A stretch of DNA of 64,000 nt from Nematopogon swammerdamellus (taxonomy: Eukaryota; Arthropoda; Insecta; Lepidoptera; Adelidae): the NCBI GenBank assembly GCA_946902875.1, contig OX336336.1, positions 1,582,545-1,646,544 of the forward strand, written 5' to 3'. The notes beneath the pieces are model-generated. The model did not search any database, was not told the origin of the DNA, and worked only from the letters and a program-made list of their open reading frames with translations. Shown piece after piece: positions 43,169 through 53,008 of the stretch; position 1 is the first letter of the stretch; each line of letters starts with the position of its first letter. The position numbers and the translations under genes are program-made.

Positions 43169-44401
43169 TGTTATGGACCAAGTGATTAATGAGGGCATTA
43201 TATAATGCCCGGTCATTATGAATAATGACAAGTCAAATCGGGCCAAGTGATTAAATTACCTAAACTTAATTATTTATTATAGTGTCTGGTCATTATGAAT
43301 ACTGCTACGCTGTCGTCGGGCAATTTGATAATTTAGGTACATTCGGCCAGGCGCGGTGGTACCGAGACACTCTCAGAGCCAAGGGTCAGTAGAAAGAGCA
43401 AATCAAGACATTGAGAACATCGTTGGAGGATAACAACTTAAAAAAATGGTCGGAAGGAATACGTTTTGTTCAATTAATGAAAAAATAGAGCTCATCATAC
43501 AGGCATAAACTGTAGTCTATATGAAGCCATGTTCGGGACGATGTTGAAAGTTGGTAAAAAGTTCTTCTATACCACATGAAGCTCTGCATGATGTTAATTT
43601 AGAAGAAGATTTGCCGATTCCACCGAAATAGATCAAGTAGAGTTCACCGAAATAGACCAAATAGAGTACACTGAAAATGATGATGTATCTTCAGCCGGCC
43701 CAAGCCAAGTTTCACCACCCAAATATTATTGCTACCGTGATTGAAATAACAGCCTAAAACCTTTATAAATTGGGAACAACACATGGCACTTATTCTGAAT
43801 CAACTTTATTCAAGAAACCAATTTACAGTGTGCAACGAAAGATTTGTTTCGCTTGAAAATATTCCGGAGATAGAGATTTCACTGAGAGAGTGTGTTAGGA
43901 TGTTGCTAAATGTTGAGGGAAAGATAACAGTCGATGTGGTTGTAAAGCAGCCACCTTTTAATCTGAAAGATGCAGTTGACAAAAAAAAAATTGTTATTCA
44001 AAATGCCATCAAAGCGGCAAATTTTCTAATAAATAGGAAATAAATCCACTTTTTAGTATCTATGTTTCTTGCCTTTTTGTTTTTTTTTAAGTCGGTTTAA
44101 TGTTTTCTTTTAAGTTTTTCTTTTATATTTTTAATTTTACTTTTAAGTACTAACTACTAAGAATTAGTGTATTAAGTAATTCTCGTACTACGCATTTTGA
44201 TTTGATTGTCGGAAATTAAAAGTATCTTATAATGAAACATTTATTTTTATTATCCTGCCCAATACGTGATAGACATTATTCATAAAGCCCGGGCAATTTA
44301 ATTATTTCAACAGTTATCATCATATTGCCCTCTCATATTGGGCATTTTCAAAATGCCCGGGCATTATGTATAATGCCCAATTAATCACTTGGTCCATAAC
44401 A
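43169..44401. mobile_element. 1.23-kb terminal-inverted-repeat element with TCAA target duplication
   Basis: Ends TGTTATGGACCAAGTGATTAAT at left and its complement at right. The perfect 4-bp TCAA flanks are at 43165-43168 and 44402-44405. Subterminal palindromes of GGGCATTATATAATGCCC type occur on both sides, and CCAAGTGATTAA is repeated near 43252. The interior is decayed. One short frame (43783-44043, 86 aa, starting MALILNQLYS and ending ANFLINRK) is not recognised. Superfamily not assigned. Confidence 0.72.
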
Positions 44402-44405
44402 TCAA

Positions 44406-45140
44406 TACCATTTAGGTTTGATGTTATTTTATTTTATTTTATTACTTACCGATCTATTGTTTGTCTGTTGGTAAATTTTTCTCATTGTTAGTCTTTTGTT
44501 TAAGGTTTATTTTTCTGTTTTCTTATATTTCCATATGTTATATATATGTTTCCTAACCCGTAATGAATGCCATACATATGTATGTCCAAGAACGTAGTCT
44601 ATGTCTGTAACTGGGCCGTATATGCTTGATACTCTATTTACAACGAGCTTGTTACTTGTTGTTACTTGTTTCCTTGTTACTTGGGTGGCCACAGTGATAG
44701 TGGCATGGCGCCCTCATTTTTGTCAGACTCTTTTTTGCAAGCTATATTACCTATGTAATTATAAGAAGATTAGATATTTTATTAAAACATTCCAGTGGTG
44801 TAATTAAGGACCTCTTTATTAAATGTTTATCTACAAGCTATCATGAATAGCAACATAGTTAGATTTATCGATACGTGCTATATTTCTTGCGTGATGCCTG
44901 CACGAAAGGAATGGCTTTAAAATGTTGATATGCTCGCTCTTGCGCGATATTATTTCAAAAGACGCAATTAACTTTTATTAGTTTCAAATCTTGTAATTCT
45001 TTGTTTCATCCTACATACTTTAGTTACTTTGCTTTCATATCGAAATCTTGGTATGGCATGCGATCATGGATTTTTGTTTTTTTTTTTCAAAAATACTATT
45101 GACGAGCTTTATGGTTTATTAACCTTGTTGTATGAAATAA
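44406..45140. other. No gene recognised
   Basis: AT-rich. Short frames around 44507-44807 lack family features. Confidence 0.3.
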
Positions 45141-45144
45141 CGTT

Positions 45145-45256
45145 GAAACACATATTCTGTGAAAATTTAAAGCGGCTACCTATTACGTTTCAAAAGATGC
45201 AGCCCTCGGGCAGACGGACAGACAGACAGACGGCGTAGGCTTACGGAACCCTAAAA
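45145..45256 (+). mobile_element. (GTCY)n MITE fragment
   Basis: CACATATTCTGTGAAAATTT, GGACAGACAGACAGACGGCG and GGAACCCTAAAAA. Confidence 0.6.
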
Positions 45257-45850
45257 ATTATTATTTTTTCCTGTTCGCACTTTTCAAAGCCTGAAAATTG
45301 TGTCACGTTATTGATCAGTGCAGTGACTTGGCAGCACTGAGTTCTTGGCAACTATCGCATCGGAATGCCGAATGCTGACACGGTTATTATTCCATCCAGT
45401 CAGAAACCTAAGTTCATTTCTATGCTCAGAAGCAATCAGACTATTGCGTCACTGCTTTGGACGTGATTCAATAAGAAAATTATTCGCGCGCCTACCTAGC
45501 GCCTGAGCACCTACTTAGGTACACACAAACTAGGTCATCTGGCTGGCGTATTGGAAATGCTGTAGAGGAAACTATTGCTACAATATTCACGGGCATTGAA
45601 TGAAATTTCATCCAAACAATTAATAAATTCCATATGATCGTGTTTGCCTTGATTTTGATACGATTAAATATTCACGATTTTGGAAATGAACAGAAGTAGT
45701 TAGGTAATCGTATATTAGCTAATATTTTTCTCTTCGTTATGGCCTCGAGCCGTAAGTCTCTATTCGACATAAAATATAAATGTTCTCCGTTTATTATATT
45801 ACATTTGTCTCACTCACCCGAATATCAATCAATTAAATTCAATTCAATAC
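45257..45850. other. No feature seen
   Basis: AT-rich sequence without recognisable repeats or coding regions. Confidence 0.3.
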
Positions 45851-46057
45851 TACCTAATAATAAATCTGTAAGGGATTGTCATGGAGTAAGTTACTTAGTT
45901 TTATGAGATATTGCGTTTGTTGACTCTATGTATAATGATGATATTAAAACTAAATTGACGATTTTTAGAAATCTTTTCTGTATGTATGTATGTTCCTCCA
46001 TAACTCTTAAACCGATCATCCGATTTCGATGAAACTTAGTAGATACAAGCACATTTA

Positions 46058-46441
46058 ATTGAATCGCTAGTTTTGGGAAGGGCACATGTCACACTTTTGG
46101 CGAAATCGAGTTAAGTATGGGGCAATGTTTACTATAGGAGACGCATGTTTTCACTGAGAATGGCTCAAATCCAACTATTGTCTACTGAGATATTTAATGT
46201 CATTTTTTGCGTTTGTTTTGGGAAGGGCGCATGTCCGTGACCTTATATTGGATTGTTTGGCACTTCCATTAGAAAAAAAAATAAAATAAGTACATATACA
46301 CTACCATATTGGATAGGTCTATAAATCTGCATTCAATTTTGTACACCACCAATACACTTTTTTTTCAACACAAGGTTTTTAGCGTCTCCTGTAAAATTTG
46401 GTTTTGTGGACATGTGCCCTTCCCAAAACTAGCTATTCAAT
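46058..46441 (+). mobile_element. 384-bp MITE with about 33-bp terminal inverted repeats, TA target
   Basis: The ends ATTGAATCGCTAGTTTTGGG and the complement of ATTGAATAGCTAGTTTTGGG continue for 33 bp with one difference. The TA dinucleotide flanks both sides (46056-46057, 46442-46443). An internal third copy of TTTTGGGAAGGGCGCATGTCC lies near 46215. Non-coding. TA target suggests Tc1/mariner mobilisation. Confidence 0.75.
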
Positions 46442-46462
46442 TATACGGGACACAGGATAGGT

Positions 46463-46896
46463 TAGTGTCCGACCGAAAGTGTACTTTCACTTTCGGCCGA
46501 AAGCCGTAGCCGAACTTCGGCAAAATTCTACTTTCGGCAGAAAGCCGAAAGCCGAAGCCGAAAGCCGAAACCGAAAGCCGTAGCCGAAAGTATGTATGGT
46601 ATTTAAGTACCTAGTTAGTTATTTATGCATTATTAAGGTAGAAGGATATGCAAGTGACAATAAAAGGTATTTATAATTATGGGAATTTTTTTATGTAATG
46701 CATAAAACTATATGCACAATTATTAATACAATTATTAATAATGAAAAATCAAACAAGGTTTCTCTGTCTAACAACTTTCGGTTGGGCCGAAAGTGACCAC
46801 TAGTTTCGGCCGAAACCGTAAGTTTGCCGAATGTGGCAAATATTGGCCGAAAGGCCGAAAGCCGAAAGCCGAAACCGAATATTCGGTCGGACACTA
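46463..46896 (+). mobile_element. hAT-like MITE with GCCGAAA repeats
   Basis: Ends TAGTGTCCGACCGAA / TTCGGTCGGACACTA, flanked by GATAGGTT and GATAGGAT (8 bp, one difference). Subterminal arrays of AGCCGAA/AAGCCGAA. The target sequence is intact in related elements (ACAGGATAGGTTAAATAAA). Confidence 0.75.
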
Positions 46897-47026
46897 GATA
46901 GGATAAATAAAATTCAGTTCAGGTACGCTAAGATGTGGTTCTCATATAAACCGAATTGATCCCCGTGCCGCCATTCTTCTTTTTAAATACGAATTTCACG
47001 CAAGCGAAGCCGCGGGCATAAGCTAG

Positions 47027-47835
47027 CTGCTAGTTATAAATAAGAGTATGTATGCGTTTTGAAATGTATTCTTTTTAACTTTTCTATGTCAATCTATTTT
47101 AAAATTTTATTAGAATTAGGTACATAGTATTGGGTCAATGCAATTGCTTTTTATTGTATTACAGGGTACAGGCACTGCCTGCAGTAGGCGGTAGTGGGTG
47201 GGGTGTGGTATATATATTATTTATCGGAAATGTATGTAAGTACTCCGTCATTATATATAATTCCTAGAAAATTTATATAAAGCCTAAAATCCGCAGGAAA
47301 TGTGTGAATTCTTTTTTTATTATAAGTAGGTACTTACACATTTCCTCTAGGAATTCTATACATTTCCTAAACCGTAATCGGAATTGTGTTAAATTCGGGG
47401 TGCGGGGTAAGCGGAGCGTGGGAGGAGTGTCGCTATTGCGTCACTCGCTCGCGTAAAATATTTATATCATTGCAACAAAAAGGCAGTACCTTCATAAAAA
47501 GCATGTTACCAACACATCAATATATAAAAATATAATAACGAAGCAATAATAATAGTAAAATACAAAGATTTCACTAATTCTACGTTAAATGTAAATTTTT
47601 ATACATTTCCTAGTACCATTTCGGGATTGTATACAATTCCTAGGTTTCATTCATTTCCGGTGACATACATACCTACTATGAAAAATACCTCGGCTTGTTT
47701 CCTTTCGCGCTCTTTATGTGTATGCTATATTTCGGTATACGGCAATAAAGAACGTAGCCACTGCTTGGTGTGCTCACTAGACAAACCAAAAAGTTCAAGG
47801 ATTTATCAGCACAAAATAAAAATTCTATAAAGTTA
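47027..47835. other. Stretch with recurrent CATTTCCTAG / CTAGGAAT motifs
   Basis: GGAAATGTATGTAAG, ACACATTTCCTCTAGGAATT, CATTTCCTAAACCG, CATTTCCTAGTACC and CAATTCCTAGGTTTCATTC lie in both orientations between 47225 and 47660. A decayed foldback element is likely; its ends are not defined. Confidence 0.4.
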
Positions 47836-47839
47836 TATT

Positions 47840-47974
47840 TATGGCACCTTCTCCGGAGATACCAAAAAAACCAAGAGCTGTCAGTAGCGACAAGGAAGTG
47901 ACAGAAAGAAAAATATAGAGCTTTACAATATTTTCATCAGATTGTTATGTAAATGATTAAATAAAGCTGCTACA
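47840..47974 (+). repeat. 5' LTR
   Basis: Short LTR beginning TATGGCACC and ending GCTACA, with AATAAA about 13 bp from its end as a likely poly(A) signal. The boundary is set by agreement with the 3' LTR and by the TATT target duplication. If TG...CA ends are preferred, it starts two bases later. Confidence 0.93.
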
Positions 47975-47994
47975 TTGGTGACCCTCGACTGAAC
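47975..47994 (+). promoter_or_regulatory. Primer binding site, tRNA-Trp type
   Basis: TGGTGACCCTCGACTGA begins one base after the 5' LTR. It closely matches the complement of the 3' end of insect tRNA-Trp (TGGTGACCCCGACGTGA), with one base inserted or shifted. This primer is characteristic of CsRn1-clade elements. Confidence 0.75.
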
Positions 47995-48081
47995 AGCACG
48001 TACGGCCGGCTACCATCGCGCCGCGCCGTATCTTTCGCAACCGCAAATAAAAGCGAATACAACCACTAAATCACTTCCGCA

Positions 48082-48999
48082 ATGCCGCTCACCTCGGAGG
48101 AGATGGAGGCTCGCCTGGAAACTCTGCAAGCGCAAAACTTGGCCCTGCAACAACAGCTTCAGCAGGGGCGTACGTCCGTGGCAACTACATCAGCACTACC
48201 ACAAGGCGAGGCCGGTTCAAGTGTTTTTAAAGTGGCTATTAAATTACCAACGTTTTGGCAAGACAAACCAGCAATATGGTTTGCACAAGCAGAGGCACAA
48301 TTTGAAATCGCCGGAATAACGGTCGACACGACAAAGTATAATTACGTAATATCTCAGCTGGATTCTCGACTGGCCGCAGAGGTGGAGGACATCATAACCA
48401 ATCCTCCGCCTGCCAATCGTTACAGTAAATTAAAAGAAGAACTTATACGCCGCCTCTCAACGTCACAAGAGCAGCGGGTGAGGCAACTGATCAGCGATGA
48501 AGAAATAGGTGACCGCAAACCATCTCAATTCCTGCGCCACCTCCGTTCGCTCGCTGGTGCAACACTATCAGATCAGGACATTCTGCGGCAGCTTTGGCTT
48601 CGACGTCTTCCCCAACATGTACAGGCCATCCTTACAACCCAAGCAGAGCTCTCATTGGATAAAACGGCAGAGCTTGCTGATAAAATCATGGAGGTCTCAC
48701 CAACCCCAGTATCACAGATGGTACATGCCGCAACAGCACCGCAGACTACATCCGACTTGCTGTCTTCCCTAGCTGATCGCGTTAACGAGTTATCTATGCA
48801 AGTGGCTGCCCTGAGCACTGGCGGCTACTCTCCAAGCCGATCAAGATCAAACTCAAGAAGACGAGCCCCGCAGCAGAGCAGGTCTAATTCACCCGAAGAC
48901 GAGATATGCTGGTACCACAAACGATTCCAATCTAAAGCCCGAAAGTGTACCACACCCTGCAATTGGAAGGCTGGTCAGGAAAACAGATTCGACAATTAG
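48082..48999 (+). CDS. gag: Gag polyprotein of the LTR retrotransposon
   Basis: 305 aa. It starts with a Gln-rich coiled segment (residues 7-30), then the capsid-like domain (about 50-210, including LPTFWQDKPAIWFAQAEAQF). A Ser/Arg-rich stretch follows (250-270), then a zinc-finger-like C276-x2-H279-x9-C289-x3-C293. This CHCC spacing differs from the usual retroviral CCHC knuckle (C-x2-C-x4-H-x4-C) and is the type reported for CsRn1-clade Gag. The stop at 48997-48999 lies inside the open pol frame. Gag would package the RNA and form the particle. Confidence 0.93.
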   Translation: MPLTSEEMEARLETLQAQNLALQQQLQQGRTSVATTSALPQGEAGSSVFKVAIKLPTFWQDKPAIWFAQAEAQFEIAGITVDTTKYNYVISQLDSRLAAEVEDIITNPPPANRYSKLKEELIRRLSTSQEQRVRQLISDEEIGDRKPSQFLRHLRSLAGATLSDQDILRQLWLRRLPQHVQAILTTQAELSLDKTAELADKIMEVSPTPVSQMVHAATAPQTTSDLLSSLADRVNELSMQVAALSTGGYSPSRSRSNSRRRAPQQSRSNSPEDEICWYHKRFQSKARKCTTPCNWKAGQENRFDN

Positions 49000-51900
49000 C
49001 AGCGTCGGCAGCTGATTGTCCCTTGCCAAGCCGCCGACTATTCATAACCGACCAAGCTAGTAAACGCCGTTTCCTCATCGACACCGGTTCTGACCTCTGC
49101 TGTTTTCCGAGGCAGTTCCTCCGAGAACGCTACCGATCCACCGATTATGACCTCAGCGCAGCCAACGGCAGTTCAATAAAAACATATGGCGACTTACCGA
49201 TGAATTTAAACCTTGGGTTGCGGCGAGACTTCCACTGGCGTTTTACCATCGCTGACGTCAGCACAGCCATAATCGGCTCCGATTTTTTGGCATACTATCA
49301 TCTACTGCCTGACTGCCGAAACAAACGCCTGTTAGACGCCAGCACCGGACTCTCCTCACCCGCTTCTATAGCGACCATAGACCAGACCAGCATTAAAGCC
49401 GTCACAGCAACAGATTCTCCATTTAATAAAATACTTTTAGATTTTCCCGACATCACACGGCCGCCTGGTGTCCCAAGACTGGTGAAACACAATACATTAC
49501 ACTATATCAAAACAACGGACGGACCGCCAGTTGCCTGTCGTCCTCGTCGACTCGGACCACAAAAGCTTCTCGCAGCCCAAAAAGAGTTCGCCGAAATGAG
49601 GCGTTGTGGCACTGCCAGACCATCGAAGAGCCCGTGGTCATCCCCGTTACATTTAGTACTAAAACGCGACAACAGCTGGCGTCCATGCGGCGACTTTCGC
49701 TCCTTGAATGCCAGAACAGTGCCGGACTGCTACCCTGTAAAGCACATCGGTGATTTCTCCCACAACATCGCAGGCTCAACAGTATTCAGCACGATTGACT
49801 TGGTTAAAGCTTACCAACAGATTCCAGTGCACGAAGATGACATCTGCAAAACTGCTATCATCACTCCCTTCGGTTTGTTCGAGTTCCCGTTCATGACCTT
49901 CGGCCTACGGAATGCTGGGCAGACGTTCCAGCGTTTCATAGATGAAGTGGTACAAGGTTTTGACTTTTGTTTTGCATACGTTGATGACATCCTTGTGTAT
50001 TCACGCGACGCAACTCAACATGCTGAGCATCTTCGTATTCTCTTCAAACGTCTCAAGGATTACGGAGTTGTGGTCAACCCATCAAAATGCACACTTGGCG
50101 TTGATAAGGTCACATTCCTGGGCTACGATATTAGCGCAAAGGGCACGAGACCACCTCCCCAAAGAATCAGCGCGCTACAAGAATACCCTCTTCCCAAGAC
50201 CGTCCAAGGCCTCAGACGATTCTTAGGTATGATCAATTACTATCGCCGTTTTCTGCCTAACGCAGCGGAGCTGCAAGCGCCCCTAAATGACGCTGTGGCA
50301 TTGACCAAAGGTAAAGGCGCTAAGCCTGTTAAGTGGACACCGGAACTCGAGCGCTGTTTCGAAGCCTGCAAGAGTAGTTTATCCAATGCAACCTCATTAG
50401 CGCACCCAGTGTATGATGCTCCTCTGGGCCTTTTCACAGACGCTTCCAGCGCGCAAATTGGTGCTTGTCTCCAACAACGTGAAGACAACACCTGGAGACC
50501 ACTCGCATTTTTTAGCAAGAAATTAAGTGCTCATCAAGTTCAGTGGCCGGCATACTACCGAGAACTACTCGCGGTGTACGAGGCTGTGCAACATTTTCGG
50601 CATATATTAGAAACGCAACACGCCACAATTTTTACAGATCATAAACCATTAATATATGCATTTGTGCAACGCCGAGAAAAACTGCCACCTGCCCAACTCA
50701 ATCAATTATCCTTCATATCACAATTTACCACTGATATTGTTCACATCAAGGGCATAGATAACATAGTAGCAGACACCATGTCCCGCATAGAGGCAATTTC
50801 TATAGAAGATGACTTCGCCGCCTTAGCCCAGTCCCAGGAAACTGACAATGAACTCCGCAATCTTCACAGCTCTCTTAAACTGGAACGGGTTACAGTTCCT
50901 GGCACAAACATAACGGTCACATGCGACACCTCTACCGGAAAACCACGACCCTATCTAACAACTCCTTTCCGACGAACTGCTTTCAACAAATTGCACAATT
51001 TAAGCCATCCTGGGGCAAAAGCAACTGCGCGCTTGGTGGCTGATCGTTTCGTGTGGCCATCTATGCAGAAAGATTGTCACTCGTGGGCTCGCACATGTAT
51101 CCCCTGCCAGCGAAGTAAGGTTACCAGACACATTACCTCACCACTGGGCCATTTCAGTAACCCATCTGCCAGATTCAGACATGTACACGTCGATATAATT
51201 GGTCCATTGCCAGTATGTAATGAGAAAAAATACTGCCTCACTGCAATAGACCGATATACACGATGGCTCGAAGCATGGCCAATGTCTACAATCACAGCGA
51301 TTGAAGTCGCTGAAACCTTCACAAACGGCTGGATATCTAGATTTGGAGTTCCCACCATCATTACCACAGACCAGGGCACACAATTTGAATCTGACCTACT
51401 CCGCAGACTGTTGACGAGTTTTGCCACTAAGCGCATCAGGACAACCAGCTACCACCCCTGCTCCAACGGAATGGTCGAACGCCCCCATCGCCAACTCAAG
51501 GCCGCTCTGATGTGCCATGCTGACACATGGGCCAGGGCGCTACCTTTAGTACTGCTTGGAATGCGCACGGCTTTGAAGGAAGACCTTAAGACATCTTCGG
51601 CCGAGCTAGTCTACGGGGAGCCTCTCAGATTACCAGGTGAACTGTTGGTTCCTTCCTCATTTCCTGAACGTTTCGACGATGCGACGGATTTTGTCATTCA
51701 ACTGAGGAAGAAAATGGCGAATTTAAGACCAGTTGCCGCTTCTCGACATGCACAGCCTGGGACGTTTGTTTTTAAGGATTTGGCAGTTGCCACTCACGCC
51801 TTTTTACGAGAAGACGCCATACGACGATCCTTACAGCCACCCTATACTGGTCCACATGAGATAATCAGCAAAACGGACAAGACCGTGACCTTGTCCATCA

Positions 51901-52154
51901 AGGGTAAGGAAATAACGGTCAGCATAGATCGCATTAAACCAGCGCACGTTGAGGTCGAGAGTGAAACATCTGTTGGATTACAAACAACCGGTCCGATGTC
52001 AGTCCCAACAGCTCCGACAATCACGCCAACCTCTCCGGACACTGTACCAACTGCTCCGGACACGGCACCAACCGCTCCGGACACGGCACCAACCCCTCCG
52101 ATGAACATTACCACACGTTCGGGCCGTCAAGTTCGGTTTACCAAGCATTATTAG
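48936..52154 (+). CDS. pol: Pol polyprotein (PR-RT-RH-IN) of the LTR retrotransposon
   Basis: The frame is open from 48936 and overlaps the end of gag in the -1 frame, so it is presumably made as a Gag-Pol frameshift product. A GGAAAAC heptamer at 48978-48984 is a possible slip site. Counting from 48945: protease with LIDTGSD (about 42-50); reverse transcriptase with YVDD at 345-348; RNase H with FTDAS (about 498) and TDHKPL; integrase with an HHCC zinc finger (about 684-725), then D in HVDIIG (about 749), D in TDQGTQF (about 809) and E in VERPHRQ (about 845). A PPYTGPHEI module follows, then a Pro/Thr/Asp-rich tail with repeats of PTAPDTA. All catalytic residues are present and there is no internal stop, so the enzyme set looks functional. 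Confidence 0.95.
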   Translation, partial: SPKVYHTLQLEGWSGKQIRQLAASAADCPLPSRRLFITDQASKRRFLIDTGSDLCCFPRQFLRERYRSTDYDLSAANGSSIKTYGDLPMNLNLGLRRDFHWRFTIADVSTAIIGSDFLAYYHLLPDCRNKRLLDASTGLSSPASIATIDQTSIKAVTATDSPFNKILLDFPDITRPPGVPRLVKHNTLHYIKTTDGPPVACRPRRLGPQKLLAAQKEFAEMRRCGTARPSKSPWSSPLHLVLKRDNSWRPCGDFRSLNARTVPDCYPVKHIGDFSHNIAGSTVFSTIDLVKAYQQIPVHEDDICKTAIITPFGLFEFPFMTFGLRNAGQTFQRFIDEVVQGFDFCFAYVDDILVYSRDATQHAEHLRILFKRLKDYGVVVNPSKCTLGVDKVTFLGYDISAKGTRPPPQRISALQEYPLPKTVQGLRRFLGMINYYRRFLPNAAELQAPLNDAVALTKGKGAKPVKWTPELERCFEACKSSLSNATSLAHPVYDAPLGLFTDASSAQIGACLQQREDNTWRPLAFFSKKLSAHQVQWPAYYRELLAVYEAVQHFRHILETQHATIFTDHKPLIYAFVQRREKLPPAQLNQLSFISQFTTDIVHIKGIDNIVADTMSRIEAISIEDDFAALAQSQETDNELRNLHSSLKLERVTVPGTNITVTCDTSTGKPRPYLTTPFRRTAFNKLHNLSHPGAKATARLVADRFVWPSMQKDCHSWARTCIPCQRSKVTRHITSPLGHFSNPSARFRHVHVDIIGPLPVCNEKKYCLTAIDRYTRWLEAWPMSTITAIEVAETFTNGWISRFGVPTIITTDQGTQFESDLLRRLLTSFATKRIRTTSYHPCSNGMVERPHRQLKAALMCHADTWARALPLVLLGMRTALKEDLKTSSAELVYGEPLRLPGELLVPSSFPERFDDATDFVIQLRKKMANLRPVAASRHAQPGTFVFKDLAVATHAFLREDAIRRSLQPPYTGPHEIISKTDKTVTLSIKGKEITVSIDRIKPAHVEVESETSVGLQTTGPMSVPTAPTITPTSPDTVPTAPDTAPTAPDTAPTPPMNITTRSGRQVRFTKHY

Positions 52155-52166
52155 GCTTCCTTTCTC

Positions 52167-52179
52167 CGTGGGGGGGTGA
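52167..52179 (+). promoter_or_regulatory. Polypurine tract of the LTR retrotransposon
   Basis: GTGGGGGGGTGA directly precedes the 3' LTR, where plus-strand priming occurs in LTR elements. Confidence 0.75.
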
Positions 52180-52314
52180 TATGGCACCTTCTCCGGAGAT
52201 ACCAAAAAAACCAAGAGCTGTCAGTAGCGACAAGGAAGTGACAGAAAGAAAAATATAGAGCTTTACAATATTTTCATCAGATTGTTATGTAAATGATTAA
52301 ATAAAGCTGCTACA
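52180..52314 (+). repeat. 3' LTR
   Basis: 135 bp, apparently identical to the 5' LTR, followed by the target duplication TATT. Confidence 0.94.
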
Positions 52315-52318
52315 TATT

Positions 52319-52881
52319 ATTGCAATAGTATCAATAAAAATCGGGGAATGATTTAAGGTACTTAAATAAAATTATTTCAGGGGCTTTTGTTGAATTATTT
52401 ATTCATTCGATTTTAATAATTCCCGTATATTATTTATCTATGAGCAAAACTAATAAGTACTAAACTAGCAGCCGAATGCCGATCGTTCGGATCGTTTATT
52501 CAACAGAACTTGCACACGTCAAACGAATTCCAAAACAAACCGCGTAGTCCGCGTATTTTGTTTTCGATTTTCAAAACCGATTCCTGTCCTTTGATGGAAG
52601 TTCAAATCACTGTAGGTACAAAACAAGTGTAAATATTGCACATGGTAAGCTTCACTATGCCAACTATGCTCGCATCCTCAACATTTGTGTTCAGTTCGGG
52701 AGTAGATATTGATTTTTCTCTATTGTTCACTGCTTTGTGTATTGGCGTTCTGCCACGCGCTTTCCATTGCAAAATATATTATATTTCATGTATATAACAC
52801 ACTTTAATAAACATTTGAATATGCATCTTAACATTTTTTTGCTTCATTCAAAACATAACCTAATTTGACGACGGAGCACAG
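52319..52881 (+). promoter_or_regulatory. Probable DUSP12 5' flank and promoter region
   Basis: The stretch between the LTR retrotransposon and the DUSP12 start codon is AT-rich and contains no recognisable repeat terminus or ORF. It must hold at least part of the 5'UTR and promoter if exon 1 is the true first exon. No TATA box in a convincing position was identified. The LTR element ends about 570 bp before the ATG. Confidence 0.35.
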
Positions 52882-53008
52882 ATGGGGACTCAGGTGGCGG
52901 AGGCGCAGGTGCACGCGGCCGTGTCGTGTGACTCGCTGGCGACAGCGAGCGAGCCCGACGATCACATCCCGGTCAGCGTTGACCTCGTCGACGAGAGGCT
53001 ATACCTCG
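52882..53008 (+). CDS. DUSP12: DUSP12 exon 1 (start codon)
   Basis: Codes residues 1-42 plus the first base of Gly43. The ATG follows a purine-rich context and opens a GC-rich frame that ends in ERLYL just before the donor G|GTTCGT. No acceptor-like site lies closely upstream, so this is taken as the first coding exon. The 5'UTR and promoter are probably in 52320-52881. Confidence 0.88.

Larger units (their letters stand above)
45852..47026 (+). mobile_element. CTAG-terminated Helitron-like element carrying two nested MITEs
   Basis: Body pieces 45852-46057, 46442-46462 and 46897-47026 join to give the same order as at 20040-20450. They are separated by two inverted-repeat insertions (46058-46441 and 46463-46896). 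Confidence 0.72.
47840..52314 (+). mobile_element. Complete Ty3/gypsy (CsRn1-type) LTR retrotransposon
   Basis: 4475 bp. Two LTRs of 135 bp (47840-47974 and 52180-52314) look identical base for base. They are flanked by the direct repeat TATT (47836-47839 and 52315-52318). Order: LTR, tRNA-Trp-like primer binding site, gag, pol in the -1 frame (protease, reverse transcriptase, RNase H, integrase), polypurine tract, LTR. No stop codon or frameshift interrupts either ORF. The tRNA-Trp primer and the CHCC Gag finger both point to the CsRn1 clade. Identical LTRs imply a recent insertion. The element sits about 570 bp upstream of DUSP12 in the same orientation. Confidence 0.95.

Noticed and set aside
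43783..44043. Independent small protein gene
   Set aside because: The frame lies wholly within a TIR element with stops around it. Regarded as transposon remnant.
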